Source: Candidatus Hydrogenedentota bacterium
Lineage (GTDB): Bacteria > Hydrogenedentota > Hydrogenedentia > Hydrogenedentales > JAEUWI01
Direction of reading: 5' to 3'
NCBI GenBank assembly: GCA_016182605.1
Contig: JACPGE010000006.1
Coordinates: 1-59,766 of the forward strand
Length of the DNA stretch: 59,766 nt
Below are positions 35,784 to 45,306 of the stretch, one piece after another. Both the position numbers and the translations under genes were made by a program. Positions within the stretch are counted from its first letter, which is position 1. The number at the start of each line of letters is the position of its first letter. The notes under the pieces were generated by a model that saw nothing but the letters and a program-made list of their open reading frames with translations, made no database searches and was not told the DNA's origin.

Positions 35784-36614
35784 TCAGGCATGCGCAAGCA
35801 GCCACTGCGTGACCAGATCCAGCACCGCTTCGCGGCCCGTGTCGTTCATCAGTTCGTGGCAGCCGCCTTCAAAAAACTTGCGTGTCTTGTCCGATGCTCC
35901 GCAATGATCGTGGATGTGCTGGCTGCCGCCAGGCGGCGCGAGGGCATCCGCCGTGCCATGAAACACCAGCAAGGGATCTTTCAACCCGCCGATGGCCGCG
36001 CGGGTTGCCGTGACCGTTTGATTGATCTGTGCGCCGGTGCGGGCGAGTATCTTGCCATGATAGACGTGCGGATCGTTCTCATAGGCCGCGACGACCGCGG
36101 TGTCCCGGGCAATCGCCTTGGAGTCGAGCGTGGCCACGGGCAGCCACGGCGTAACCGCGCCGAGCACACCCGCCAGCGCAAGCAATACAGGCGACACATT
36201 GCCCGGAGTCTGCATGAACGGACTGCTGAGCACAATGCCCTTCGTTTTCACCTGCCGCTTCAACTGGTACGAACTGAGGATAAGCCCGCCCATGCTGTGC
36301 CCCAGGAGCAGCGGAACCGCCCCCGCCAATTTTGGAGCGATGTACTTGAAGAAGTTGTCGAGATCACAGTGAAACTCGTCGAAGCTGTTGATGTACCCCA
36401 TCTTTCCCGGTGAACGCCCGTGCCCGCGCTGGTCCAGGCTGTGCACGGCAAATCCCGCGGCGTTGAGGTGTGCCGCGATCGCATCATAGCGCACGCAATG
36501 CTCCGCGTACCCGTGCAGCACCACCACGTGGCTGCGCACCGTCCCCTCCGGATACCAGTGCCGCGTGTAGAACGGTTTTCCATCGAAACTGGTGAGTGTG
36601 CCTTCCTCGATCAT
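35784..36614 (-). CDS. Alpha/beta hydrolase, monoacylglycerol-lipase-like
   Basis: This 276-aa protein of the Hydrolase_4 (serine aminopeptidase/monoacylglycerol lipase) family shows VVLHGYAEHCVRYDAIA, DQRGHGRSPG, nucleophile elbow LLGHSMGG, acid in FHGTADALAPP and His in EGGCHELMND. It probably releases fatty acid from monoacylglycerol or lysophospholipid. No signal peptide, so cytoplasmic. ATG 36614 has GGGAGAGA upstream; an in-frame TTG five codons earlier is less likely. It diverges from an acyltransferase gene across about 160 bp, which hints at linked lipid turnover. Confidence 0.9.
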   Translation of the reverse strand: MIEEGTLTSFDGKPFYTRHWYPEGTVRSHVVVLHGYAEHCVRYDAIAAHLNAAGFAVHSLDQRGHGRSPGKMGYINSFDEFHCDLDNFFKYIAPKLAGAVPLLLGHSMGGLILSSYQLKRQVKTKGIVLSSPFMQTPGNVSPVLLALAGVLGAVTPWLPVATLDSKAIARDTAVVAAYENDPHVYHGKILARTGAQINQTVTATRAAIGGLKDPLLVFHGTADALAPPGGSQHIHDHCGASDKTRKFFEGGCHELMNDTGREAVLDLVTQWLLAHA

Positions 36615-36775
36615 GCCTGTCTCTCCCAAGGTTTCCGGGGCCCGGTTGCAGCCCTGTGCGGGCGTACCGTATCATAACGTTTGCCTTCTGGGATGTCGAT
36701 AAGGGCCGCGCCTGCGCTCTGTCCTCAGATCGCGGCCATTCTGGACTCACTTTCGGCAAGGAAACCCTCCGCTTC

Positions 36776-37441
36776 ATGCAAGCCTCGCGCGCGAAAATTC
36801 GCACCCATTATCCCCCCTGGCTCCGCGCCTTCGCCGGCGGCATTCTCCGCCTGCTGGGCTGGAAACTCGAAGGCAAGCGCCCGGACGCCGCAAAATTCCT
36901 CGTCATTGCCGCGCCGCACTCCACGAACTGGGACCTCCCGGCGATGCTGCTGTGCTCCACCGCGCTCGACATACCCTGCGTCTTCATGATGAAAGACACC
37001 GTCTTCTGGGGCCCGCTGGGCGCCTTGTGGCGGTGGCTCGGCGGGGTGGCGGTCAATCGTCGCGCCTCGTCGAACATGGTCTCCCAGGTGGTGGACATCG
37101 TAAAGGAACGGGAGAGCATCTTTCTGCTTATTGCCCCTGAGGGCACACGCAAGCACGTAGACAATGTTTGGAAACTCGGCTTCTACTGGATAGCCACGGG
37201 CGCGGAGATTCCACTGCTGCTCAGTTTCGTGGATTACAAACACAAACGGGTCGGCGTGGGGCCGCTGGTCCATCTCACGGGCGGCCTGGAGGCGGACTTT
37301 GCCCAGATTCGTTCGTTCTACGAACCCAAAATGGGGATCGTGCCGTCCTTCCGCGAGCGGGATGCCGAGCGGCACCGCCAGCTTAGCGTGCAGTCCCAGG
37401 AGCGGCAGAATGGCAACACGCCCAACGAAGACGAAACATAA
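36776..37441 (+). CDS. Lysophospholipid acyltransferase (PlsC-like)
   Basis: This 221-aa protein has the PlsC-type motifs: HX4D as HSTNWD, a second block FWGPLGALWRWLGGVAVNR, and APEGTR. These enzymes acylate lysophosphatidic acid or a related lipid at the membrane. One hydrophobic stretch near residues 15-30 may attach it. The frame is open from 36596, but that part runs through the promoter region of the divergent hydrolase; ATG 36776, with AAGGAAA some way upstream, starts the protein-like part. Confidence 0.87.
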   Translation: MQASRAKIRTHYPPWLRAFAGGILRLLGWKLEGKRPDAAKFLVIAAPHSTNWDLPAMLLCSTALDIPCVFMMKDTVFWGPLGALWRWLGGVAVNRRASSNMVSQVVDIVKERESIFLLIAPEGTRKHVDNVWKLGFYWIATGAEIPLLLSFVDYKHKRVGVGPLVHLTGGLEADFAQIRSFYEPKMGIVPSFRERDAERHRQLSVQSQERQNGNTPNEDET

Positions 37442-37448
37442 CAAAGAA

Positions 37449-37479
37449 GCGGCGTCCACTGTTTTCCAGTGAACGCCGC
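37449..37479 (-). terminator. Terminator of the aconitase gene
   Basis: A 13-bp stem with one mismatch (GCGGCGTCCACTG and its partner, loop TTTTC) lies between the convergent acyltransferase and aconitase genes. On the minus strand it is followed by TTCTTTG, which suits termination of aconitase; on the plus strand no U-run follows. Confidence 0.7.
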
Positions 37480-37517
37480 GTCCAAGTCTCAGACGAGCCC
37501 GAGGGCCGTCGATGCAA

Positions 37518-39788
37518 TCAGTTGGCCTGCTGCAGCCGGATCAGATTCAACGCGCCGCCCGCGCGATACCACGCAATCTGGTTCTCGTTGAAGGTGTGGT
37601 TCACGTCGAAACTCTCCGGCTTCCCATCCTTGTGCGTCAGCCGGATCGTCAACGGCTTGCCCGCAGCGAAGCTATCCAGACCCAGAATGCCGATGGTGTC
37701 GTCTTCCTGAATCTTCTCGTAGTCCGCCGGATTCGCAAAGGTCAGGGCGAGCATCCCCTGCTTCTTCAGGTTGGTCTCGTGAATGCGCGCGAAGCTCTTC
37801 ACCAGCACGGCGCGCACCCCCAGGTGGCGCGGCTCCATGGCCGCATGCTCCCGGCTCGAACCTTCCCCATAGTTCTCGTCGCCTACCACGATGGAACCAA
37901 TACCCGCTTCTTTGTAGGCGCGCGCCGTGGCCGGCACTTCGCCGTAGGCGCCCGTCATCTGGTTCTTCACTTTGTTGGTCTCGTCGTTGTAGGCATTCAC
38001 CGCGCCAATGAGGCAGTTGTCGGAAATGTTGTCGAGGTGGCCACGGAAGCGGAGCCACGGACCCGCCATGGAGATGTGGTCCGTCGTGCACTTGCCCTTG
38101 GCCTTGATCAGCAGCTTGAGCCCGGTGAGTTCCGCCTCCGGGTTGGTCTTGAAGGGCGTCAGCAATTGCAGCCGTTTGGAATCGGGCTTCACCTCCACCA
38201 CCACGCCGCTGCCGTCTTCCGCGGGCGCCTGGTAGCCCGGGTCGTCACACCCAAAGCCCAGCGGCGGCAATTCCACGGCCGACGGCGGGTCGAGCTTCAC
38301 CTGCTCGCCGTTCTCGTTCGTCAGGGTGTCGGTGATCGGATTGAAACCCAGGTCGCCCGCCAGCGCGATCGCCGTCACCATGGCCGGTGAGGTCACAAAC
38401 GCGTGGGTCTTCGGGTTCCCGTCGGCGCGTTTGGCAAAGTTGCGGTTGAAGGAGTGCACAATCGTGTTCTCCTTCTGCTCTTCGCCGTGGCGGTAGCGCG
38501 CCCACTGGCCGATGCACGGGCCGCAAGCATTCGCCAGCACCACGCCGCCAATCGTCTCAAAATCCTTCAGGTAACCGTCCCGCTCCACCGTCGCGCGCAC
38601 CAGCTCAGAGCCCGGCGTGATGGTGAACTCGGCCTTCGCCTTCAGGTTCTTTTCTTTCGCCTGCCGCGCAATGGAGGCGGCGGACGTCATGTCTTCGTAC
38701 GACGAATTCGTGCAGGATCCAATCAAGCCCACTTCCACCGCCATCGGCCAGCCGTTCTCCTTCGCCATCTGCTTCATCTGCGAAATGGGCGTGGCGCGAT
38801 CCGGCGTGAAGGGGCCGTTCAGGTGCGGCTCCAGTTCGCTCAGGTTGATCTCGATGAGCTGATCGTAAAATGCGCCCGGGTTCTCATAGACTTCCGGGTC
38901 CGGCCGCAGGTGGGGCGCCTGCGCCTTGGCCAGCGCCGCCACGTCCGCACGGTCGGTCGCTTCCAGGTAGCGCACCATGGAATCGTCAAACGCGAAGGTC
39001 GACGTCGTCGCGCCAATTTCCGCGCCCATGTTGCAGATCGTGCCCTTGCCCGTGCAGGACATGCTCTCGGCCCCTTCGCCAAAATATTCGACGATGGCGC
39101 CCGTGCCCCCCTTCACCGTCAGAATGCCCGCCACCTTCAATATCACATCCTTAGGGGTCGTCCAGCCGCTCATCTTCCCGGTGAGTTTCACGCCGATAAG
39201 TTTGGGAAACTTCAGTTCCCACGCCATGCCGGACATCACATCCACCGCGTCCGCGCCGCCCACGCCAATGGCGATCATGCCGAGGCCGCCCGCGTTCACC
39301 GTGTGGGAGTCGGTGCCGATCATCATGCCGCCGGGAAACGCGTAGTTCTCCAGCACCACCTGGTGGATGATGCCCGCGCCCGGCTTCCAAAAACCGATGC
39401 CGTATTTGTTCGAGACGGAGGCCAGGAAATCGAAGACTTCGCTGTTGTTTCCAATGGCGCGCGCCAGATCTTCCTTCGCCCCGCTCTGCGCCTGGATCAG
39501 GTGATCGCAATGCACCGTCGACGGCACCGACACCTTCGGCTTGCCCGCCTGCATAAATTGCAGGAGCGCCATCTGGGCCGTCGCATCCTGCATGGCCACG
39601 CGATCCGGCGCGAAATCGACATAATCCACCCCCCGGCCAAAGGCCTGTGTGGCGTTCCCGTCCCACAGGTGGGTGTAAAGGATCTTCTCGGCGAGCGTGA
39701 GGGGACGGCCCACCACGGTGCGGGCCGCGTCAATCCGCGCACCGGCGCGTTCGTAGACCTTCCGGATCATGTCAACATCGAATGCCAT
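37518..39788 (-). CDS. acn: Aconitate hydratase, mitochondrial type
   Basis: This 756-aa [4Fe-4S] enzyme interconverts citrate and isocitrate in the TCA and glyoxylate cycles. Cluster-binding cysteines are seen in [12 protein letters not shown] and in [10 protein letters not shown]. The swivel domain carries [18 protein letters not shown], and [11 protein letters not shown] marks the active site. Length and motif spelling match the mitochondrial-type aconitase group (AcnA_Mitochon) rather than AcnB. ATG 39788 has GAGG upstream; the open extension to 39953 is not protein-like. It would supply isocitrate to the aceA product, but it is transcribed separately. Confidence 0.96.
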   Translation of the reverse strand: MAFDVDMIRKVYERAGARIDAARTVVGRPLTLAEKILYTHLWDGNATQAFGRGVDYVDFAPDRVAMQDATAQMALLQFMQAGKPKVSVPSTVHCDHLIQAQSGAKEDLARAIGNNSEVFDFLASVSNKYGIGFWKPGAGIIHQVVLENYAFPGGMMIGTDSHTVNAGGLGMIAIGVGGADAVDVMSGMAWELKFPKLIGVKLTGKMSGWTTPKDVILKVAGILTVKGGTGAIVEYFGEGAESMSCTGKGTICNMGAEIGATTSTFAFDDSMVRYLEATDRADVAALAKAQAPHLRPDPEVYENPGAFYDQLIEINLSELEPHLNGPFTPDRATPISQMKQMAKENGWPMAVEVGLIGSCTNSSYEDMTSAASIARQAKEKNLKAKAEFTITPGSELVRATVERDGYLKDFETIGGVVLANACGPCIGQWARYRHGEEQKENTIVHSFNRNFAKRADGNPKTHAFVTSPAMVTAIALAGDLGFNPITDTLTNENGEQVKLDPPSAVELPPLGFGCDDPGYQAPAEDGSGVVVEVKPDSKRLQLLTPFKTNPEAELTGLKLLIKAKGKCTTDHISMAGPWLRFRGHLDNISDNCLIGAVNAYNDETNKVKNQMTGAYGEVPATARAYKEAGIGSIVVGDENYGEGSSREHAAMEPRHLGVRAVLVKSFARIHETNLKKQGMLALTFANPADYEKIQEDDTIGILGLDSFAAGKPLTIRLTHKDGKPESFDVNHTFNENQIAWYRAGGALNLIRLQQAN

Positions 39789-39991
39789 AACGTGCACCTC
39801 ATCTGGAAATTGGGAAGTAAAGGAGGGTTTCAGGCCGGGCTGAAACGGGGCTGGCCCCAAGTATACAAAAGTGCGGAAAGTGCACGCAAGAGGGAGGGGA
39901 GATATTACGGCAATCGCTGTTTCACCAAGATGCGCTTCATCGACGAATTTCACCTCGAAACGTCAATCTGTTACGCCGGAGAAGAGGGATC

Positions 39992-40213
39992 TCAACTCTC
40001 AAACGCGCTTCGGTGTACCTTGGACTGGCGAATTATGGACTGTAGCGTTCCTGGACGAAGTTCGGCATGGTCTGGAACGGGCACTGTAATCGTGGTGTCG
40101 GCCAGACGCTTTTGCATCACTATATGGCTTCCCCGCTGTCGCACCTCCAAGAACCCGTGTAGCTCCAATATGGCACAAACTTGCCTGCCCGACAACACCC
40201 GTAGCTTAGCCAA
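39992..40213 (-). CDS. hicA: HicA-type mRNA interferase toxin
   Basis: This 73-aa double-stranded-RNA-binding-like toxin shows LSGRQVCAILELHGF, the catalytic His stretch RQRGSHIVM, TVPVPDHAELRPGTL and IIRQSKV. It would cleave mRNA when free of antitoxin. It overlaps the hicB frame upstream by 8 bp, so it is translationally coupled, in the hicB-then-hicA order. Confidence 0.9.
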   Translation of the reverse strand: MAKLRVLSGRQVCAILELHGFLEVRQRGSHIVMQKRLADTTITVPVPDHAELRPGTLQSIIRQSKVHRSAFES

Positions 40214-40427
40214 CGGCGATTTCCAGCCGGGTCACATAGACCTCTTCCTGCAAACGCGACCGGATCTCTTCCGGTGAAGCTGTCTCGAAAAATAGCTCTA
40301 GTGCCTCGCGAAGATTTTCGCGGGCTTCGTCCACGGTGTCACCCTGGCTAGCGATATCCACCTCTGGACAGCGGGAAACGTAGCCGGACCCGTCACGCTC
40401 TACGATGGCGGTCAGTTGTTTCTGCAA
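40206..40427 (-). CDS. hicB: HicB-type antitoxin
   Basis: This 73-aa partner of HicA has the HicB beta-alpha-beta core: AIVERDGSGYVSRCPEVDIASQGDTVDEA without a break, then ENLREALELFF. No separate DNA-binding tail is present, as in other short HicB proteins. The start is probably TTG at 40427, with AGGAG eight bases upstream; the earlier ATG (40517) lies in the repeated leader and gives a non-homologous extension. Since the leader is a dispersed repeat, expression signals may come from it. Confidence 0.85.
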   Translation of the reverse strand: MQKQLTAIVERDGSGYVSRCPEVDIASQGDTVDEARENLREALELFFETASPEEIRSRLQEEVYVTRLEIAVG

Positions 40428-40434
40428 GAAGTTC

Positions 40435-40545
40435 TCTCCTGTCGGCCCATTGGATGAGGTATCGGCGCGGGACATCGGCAGTCCCGCAGCATTCCGTATC
40501 ACAGTATAACACGACAACGCGCTTACACGAGCCGCTCCGGTAAGA
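40435..40545 (-). repeat. hicB-leader repeat, copy A (with promoter -10)
   Basis: About 111 bp upstream of hicB are closely similar, in the same orientation, to 43337-43447. The most conserved piece is CCCGCAGCATTCCGTA (plus-strand spelling). On the minus strand the element contains TATACT (40508-40503), a plausible -10, and ends in the Shine-Dalgarno site of hicB. Confidence 0.65.
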
Positions 40546-40814
40546 TTATCAAATGGCTTGACAGGGAGGGAGGTTTGTTGGTGGATTGTGGCGGTTGCAC
40601 ATCACTTGGGCTGGATGCCACGACGCGGTCAGGAGAGAGGCCTCAGAAACGGTCCCAGTTGAAGATTGCGATCCGCGGCTGAATTCCAAGAATCTGTGAG
40701 TGCCGTCCAACTTTTTCGTTGATAATGGTTCTATTTCACGTTGCGCGTATTGGGAGAAGCACAAACGACGGCGCCCGTTTCCGAGTGCCGCCGTTCGCTC
40801 AACGAATGAAAGGA
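40546..40814. other. Intergenic stretch, no gene seen
   Basis: Between the hicB leader and the cytochrome stop codon no open frame has natural composition and no repeat or hairpin stands out. Confidence 0.3.
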
Positions 40815-42899
40815 TTATTCCCCACTTTTGTAGGCGAAATCGATTCCGCCAGCAAGATCGTTGTGGCATGAACCGCAACTGTTCGGCAACTGCCTGTTCA
40901 CCGTAGTGCTGTTAAACAATGCCTGACTTTCTGCCGGTGTGATGACGTCAAATATATGGGACGAGATATCGCCTCGGATTCGACCGCCCGACGGCTGTCC
41001 TGCGTCATTTACAGATTCGTGAATGAAACGCGACTGGCTGGCTGCGGTCTTAGGCATATGGCATGAAGTGCAAAGGCCCGCTCCTCCGGTCGCCGTTTCA
41101 ATAGCTATACCGGCGAAGTTTTGCGGGTCATAACCGGAAACCATGCCCCCATTGGTCCGCATATGCTGGTAAACCGCCTCGGCTTCGTCCTGTATCGAAT
41201 AGTTTTCCCCAAGCCCGAACGTCCATTGCGCATGGCAACTCATGCATAATTCGTTTGTTGTGTTGTTCTTGGCGAGACTTGGTCCGATGTCGCGATTGTG
41301 CATATTGTGACATTCACTGCATCCCATGAGCAGATATTCGTTCTTGTAATGTTTCGACTTCTGCAAGTCGACGAATTGCTGATGATGTTGGCGGGAGTGT
41401 TTGGGCGTATCTTCATATACGCCTGGATTGTCGGTGTGGAAATCAGCGGCGAATTCATCGTACCCGATCCCCGGTTTGGGAAACTCCAGGATATCCGTTC
41501 CCTTGGAAGGAAACTCAACGTGATCCTCTGAACCGGTGAACACGCCTTTTCCAACGCCCCGCGTGTGGCAGCGGCCACAAAGCATGGCGTCGCGTTCGGC
41601 AGACAGGAACCTGGAGAGGACGAGTTTGGGACGGTTACCCTCCGAAACGTGTTCGGAGCCTGGTCCGTGGCAACTCTCGCATCCAATGCCCATTTCGTCT
41701 TTTCTCCCATCACCGTCGTAATCAATGATACCAGCCGCGTCGGTTGTATTGGCTGCGTCGGCATGATAGAGGCCGTTGAAGTCCCGGGTAAGACTGGTGC
41801 CGGTAAAGTGGCAACCGGCGCAATTCAGATCAAAGGATTTGTTCTTCGCCGGCGCTTTTGCTGGCCCGTCATTAAGGCTCGGGGGACCCCAATTGCCATG
41901 GTTGTACGGGTGAAACGGCTCCGCACCCGCCTGCAAATTTTCATCGTATTGGATGGGCAGGATGTAATAGGAGGAGTCATTGCCTGCGGGATCGGCGTCG
42001 TAGCTGCCATCACTTTTTACACGCGTGACCCAACGTTCCTTGTATAAACCATGTCCGCCAAAGGTGAAGTCGACGTAATACCGTTCCGAAAATACTGTCC
42101 CATCGGGGCTGGAGAACTGCATGAAATAGGCCGCGGCATCCTCCTCAAATCCAAGCCAGATGTCGTAATTGTCTGTCTCGTTGGCAAGCTGAAACATTGG
42201 ATACTCTGCTCTGCTAATGTGGAGACCGTATTCATCTTCGAGGCTCGTATTGTCACTATCATTCCCGTTCTTGAAGTAGATGTGGGCGAAATTTGCGCCC
42301 GGCAGATCGCTCAGGTCTTGAATTGAACTGATCTGATCGGGCGCCCGGTAGACGAGGGCATGCAGGGTCTTCTTGTAATCACTGACGTCTGTCGCGACGA
42401 CGCCGTCGTGACAAAGGAGACACACGGCCGAACCGACATAGCGGGCCGCCGTTGATGGTTGTTGAGAAAGCACGACATTTACTGATGTGGCTTTGGCATC
42501 GGCAATTTCAATTGTAGTCCTGGATGTGTCACCACCGGGAAGAACGGTGGGCGCATCAACTTCGGAAGGGAAAGCATGCACAAAGTAACTTCCCGCCGAA
42601 ACGCCTTCGATCGTAAATTCGCCGTCGTTATTTGTCTGGGCGGTGTAGAGACTCGACGCCGCAAGGGTTTCCAAGGGCGTCATGCCGGGCGATTCTGCCA
42701 CTAAAAGGGCATTCACCAAGGCGACAGTAGCATTTACGAGGGGATAGTCAACTGGCGAGTCATGTTTTTTTACCGTTCCCGAGACCGTTCCACCCTCGAC
42801 AGGGTCTGGATCTGGCCCCGGACTTGGGCACCCCATCAATAGCAGCAAAACGAGTACCGTGGCCACCAATCGACTCAAACCGTTGTAGCGCTCCATCAT
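40815..42899 (-). CDS. Octaheme c-type cytochrome lipoprotein
   Basis: This 694-aa protein has a lipoprotein signal (VATVLVLLLLMGC, lipobox Cys24). Residues 36-145 form a carboxypeptidase-regulatory-like beta domain (GGTVSGTVKKHDSPVDYPLV, NNDGEFTIEGVSAGSYFV). The rest is a multihaem region with eight CxxCH sites: CLLCH (160-164), CAGCH, CESCH, CGRCH, CSECH, CMSCH, CTSCH and CGSCH. Spacing resembles cytochrome c554-type proteins. It is probably anchored outside the inner membrane and carries or exchanges electrons; the donor and acceptor are unknown, and no partner cytochrome gene is adjacent. GGGAGG precedes the ATG. Confidence 0.92.
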   Translation of the reverse strand: MMERYNGLSRLVATVLVLLLLMGCPSPGPDPDPVEGGTVSGTVKKHDSPVDYPLVNATVALVNALLVAESPGMTPLETLAASSLYTAQTNNDGEFTIEGVSAGSYFVHAFPSEVDAPTVLPGGDTSRTTIEIADAKATSVNVVLSQQPSTAARYVGSAVCLLCHDGVVATDVSDYKKTLHALVYRAPDQISSIQDLSDLPGANFAHIYFKNGNDSDNTSLEDEYGLHISRAEYPMFQLANETDNYDIWLGFEEDAAAYFMQFSSPDGTVFSERYYVDFTFGGHGLYKERWVTRVKSDGSYDADPAGNDSSYYILPIQYDENLQAGAEPFHPYNHGNWGPPSLNDGPAKAPAKNKSFDLNCAGCHFTGTSLTRDFNGLYHADAANTTDAAGIIDYDGDGRKDEMGIGCESCHGPGSEHVSEGNRPKLVLSRFLSAERDAMLCGRCHTRGVGKGVFTGSEDHVEFPSKGTDILEFPKPGIGYDEFAADFHTDNPGVYEDTPKHSRQHHQQFVDLQKSKHYKNEYLLMGCSECHNMHNRDIGPSLAKNNTTNELCMSCHAQWTFGLGENYSIQDEAEAVYQHMRTNGGMVSGYDPQNFAGIAIETATGGAGLCTSCHMPKTAASQSRFIHESVNDAGQPSGGRIRGDISSHIFDVITPAESQALFNSTTVNRQLPNSCGSCHNDLAGGIDFAYKSGE

Positions 42900-43336
42900 G
42901 ACGTACGCCTCCCAAGAAGTTTGGCAAGTACCAATATCGAACTCTACTTTTTTGGCCGGGCGAACACTCCGCCCCGATGTGCAGTTCGGGGTGGCCTTTG
43001 TGGGATTATCGTCCCCGCTAGTGCTGTGCCCTTGCGCGCTCTTCAGCGCCGTTGGACGACGAGAGCAAAATGCATGCCGACCAGAACGCCCGAAATCGGT
43101 GCTTCAATATCTGACATCGGAAGTCTTGACTTCGCAAATCCAAGGCTCCTCTGCCCAAGTAATGCACGATTGAACCAATTGTTACGCTATTCCAGACTCC
43201 ACTTGGTCTGTCAGAAGAAATTTCAAATAATGTGATAAGCTGCATGTTGGACATTTCTGCGCTGCACATAATTGTCTTGATGACGGATATGTTCATTAGT
43301 TGTCGCCCGGCGCACTTGTTATTTTGGAAGCAGCTT
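42900..43336. other. Intergenic stretch upstream of the cytochrome gene
   Basis: No gene is recognised. A minus-strand frame covering 43018-43503 reads through the leader repeat but has no family resemblance. The promoter of the cytochrome gene is presumably here, but no good -35/-10 pair was found. Confidence 0.3.
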
Positions 43337-43447
43337 ACTCCTGCCGGTCGATTGGAGCAGGTAGCGACGCGGAACCTCGGTCGTCCCGCAGCATTCCGTA
43401 CCACAGTGTATTCCGGTACCGCGCTTACAGGAGCCCTGCGGAGATTG
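43337..43447 (-). repeat. hicB-leader repeat, copy B (without hicBA)
   Basis: The same 111-bp element as at 40435-40545, same orientation, roughly three quarters identical by eye. The -10-like box is TACACT here, and a CAGGAGT site is kept at the end. No hicB-like frame follows on the minus strand, so the leader is either orphaned by gene loss or spreads by itself. Confidence 0.6.
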
Positions 43448-43626
43448 CTGCAAAATACCTCTTGAAGGCCCCCGGCGCGCTCAGTATACTCGTCGCCGTG
43501 CAAGCCGCCAGAGCCACGGGCAGGGCTCGGCGGGAAAGGCCGGCCCGTCCCATTCCCGGCCCTTTGGAAGTGCTGCCTGCAGCCGGACCGTGCGGGTCAT
43601 GGCACAACCTGGCAGGAATATACCGC

Positions 43627-44592
43627 ATGAATACCGCCGCTCCCACCCCCGGAGATATCCTTGTCCGGCCCTTGTTGTTGGAAGACCTGGATGCCGCCGA
43701 TCGCCTGATGCGCGTCGCGTTCGGGACCTTCCTGGGCCTGCCCGAACCCGAGCACTTCATGGGCGACGCGCAGTATGTGCGGACACGCTGGGCCGCCGCG
43801 CCCCACGCCGCCTTTGCCGCCTCAACGAATGGCCGCTTCCTGGGGTCGAGCTTCGCCACGGCCTGGGGCAGCGTGGGATTTTTCGGACCCGTTACCACGG
43901 ACCCCTCGGTTTGGGACCAGGGCATCGGGCGGCTCCTGATCGATGCGGCGCTGGCGAGTCTGAAGGATAGGGGCGTTCAGCACCTCGGCCTCTTCACGTT
44001 CCCTCACAGCCCCAAGCACATCGCCCTCTATCAACGATTCGGTTTCTGACCGCGCTGCCTAACGTTGATATTGAACCGGAAGACGGCCCAGCGCGAATCG
44101 GCCCCGAACTACATCCGCTTTTCATCCGTGCCAGCCGGGGAACAGGGCCCGCTTCTTGCCGATTGCCTCTCCTGTGCGGACGCCCTGTATGAGGGCCTCG
44201 ACCTCAGCAGTGAGATCCAGGCGGTGGCCGGCCAGGGGCTCGGCGATACGGTGGTGCTCAGCTCGGGAGACCGTGTGGAGGGGTTCGCCGTTTGCCATGC
44301 CGGGCCGGATACCGAAGCGGGCTCCGGCGTGTGTTACGTCAAGTTTGCCGCCGTGCGACCCGGCGCGCACGCGGCGCGGCACTTCGCGGAACTGATCGGG
44401 GCCTGCGAAGAACTCGCCATTGATCGGGGCGCAGGGCTCCTGAGTGCCGGGGTGAATACCGCCTGTGCCGAGGCCTGTCAGGCCCTGCTCGACGACGGCT
44501 TCCGCATCGCTTTCAATGGCATCAGCATGCACGCCCCCAACGAGCCCGCCTACTGCCGCCCGGGCCTCTACGCGTGCAGCGACTGGCGGTAG
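43627..44592 (+). pseudogene. Two-domain GNAT acetyltransferase interrupted by an in-frame TGA
   Basis: Two GNAT-fold halves lie in one reading frame. The first (43627-44046) shows GPVTTDPSVWDQGIGRLLIDA, read as GPVTTDPSVWDQ then GIGRLLIDA, the acetyl-CoA loop, and ends LYQRFGF. TGA at 44047-44049 follows, and the frame continues PRCLTLILNRK into the second half (to 44592, SVPAGEQGPLLADCLS). Relatives normally have FGFWPRFLT at this point, so the TGA stands where TGG (Trp) is expected. TGA is an ordinary stop in neighbouring genes, so this is a nonsense change or a base error. AGGA precedes the ATG. Confidence 0.75.
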
Positions 44593-44611
44593 CGCAGGGT
44601 ACGGACGGCAC
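44578..44611. repeat. Direct repeat at the GNAT stop, copy 1
   Basis: AGCGACTGGCGGTAGCGCAG and the following GGTACGGACGGCAC recur at 45307-45339 with three differences. The repeat contains the GNAT stop codon (TAG). The two copies bracket the dihydrofolate-reductase-like gene. Confidence 0.55.
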
Positions 44612-44638
44612 GGAGGGGTGTGGGAGGAAATCCAAATC

Positions 44639-45238
44639 GTGAAAACCCAGTACTACACCGCCTCCAGTCTTGACGGCTTCATCGCCACCGAGGATGATTC
44701 GCTGGAGTGGCTGGACCCTCTTGCCGATCTGAATGACACCAGTTACCCGGACTTCATTGCCGATGTCGGCGCACTTGCCATGGGGTCGGTCACCTACGAG
44801 TGGATCCTCCGCCATGCCGGCCAGGTTGCCGCCGAGACCGGATCCCCCTGGCCCTACACCCAGCCTGTCTGGGTATTCACCCATCGTGTACTCCCCGCAA
44901 TTGAAGGTTCCCGCGTCAGCTTCGTGAGTGGTGACGTGCGGATCGTTCACAAGGAGATGCGCGCAGCCGCCGGGCCAAAGAACATCTGGATTGCCGGGGA
45001 TGGAAACTTGGCGGGACAGTTTTATGATGCAGGGCTACTGGATGAACTCATTGTCCAAGTCGGCTCGGTTTTCTTGGGCAAAGGCAAGCCATTGCTTGGT
45101 CGACGAATCTTGAGCCCAACCCTGCGCCTTATTTCCGTTCGCAATATGGGGGCCGGAATGGTTGAACTGCGTTATGATGTCGGCAAGCAGAACGGCCCGC
45201 CCATTCTCAGCCCAAGGATTTGCCCGCATCCACCATAA
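44639..45238 (+). CDS. Dihydrofolate-reductase/RibD-C family protein
   Basis: This 199-aa protein belongs to the RibD C-terminal/YyaP-like group of NADPH-dependent reductases: YYTASSLDGFIA, MGSVTYEWIL, VWVFTHRVLP, NIWIAGDGNLAGQFYDAGLLDELIV read as NIWIAGDGNLAGQ and LLDELIV. Substrate unknown; many members are not true DHFRs. The start is GTG 44639 with GGAGG ten bases upstream. The last 17 codons or so (NGPPILSPRICPHPP) are read from the antisense of a ribokinase fragment, so the natural C-terminus was probably lost when this segment joined. Confidence 0.82.
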   Translation: MKTQYYTASSLDGFIATEDDSLEWLDPLADLNDTSYPDFIADVGALAMGSVTYEWILRHAGQVAAETGSPWPYTQPVWVFTHRVLPAIEGSRVSFVSGDVRIVHKEMRAAAGPKNIWIAGDGNLAGQFYDAGLLDELIVQVGSVFLGKGKPLLGRRILSPTLRLISVRNMGAGMVELRYDVGKQNGPPILSPRICPHPP

Positions 45239-45299
45239 ACGCCTCGATGCGCTCCCGGCTGGGCAGTGAGGGCTGCGCGCCGATCACCAGCGCCGTGAC
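45207..45299 (-). pseudogene. Tail fragment of a ribokinase gene
   Basis: The minus strand reads VTALVIGAQPSLPSRERIEA then FMVDAGKSLG and stop. This is almost the same as the end of the intact ribokinase at 46571 (VTVIGAQPSLPMRDRIEAFLVGA). Only the last 31 codons remain. It overlaps the 3' end of the plus-strand reductase gene. Confidence 0.75.
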
Positions 45300-45306
45300 G
45301 GCTTGT

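Noticed and set aside
43018-43503. 161-aa minus-strand open frame upstream of the cytochrome gene
   Set aside because: It reads through the hicB-leader repeat and has no resemblance to a protein family or a good start.
44047-44049. TGA recoding (Trp or selenocysteine)
   Set aside because: TGA ends several intact genes here (for example at 10507 and 28123), and no SECIS-like hairpin is seen behind it; a nonsense change or read error is simpler.
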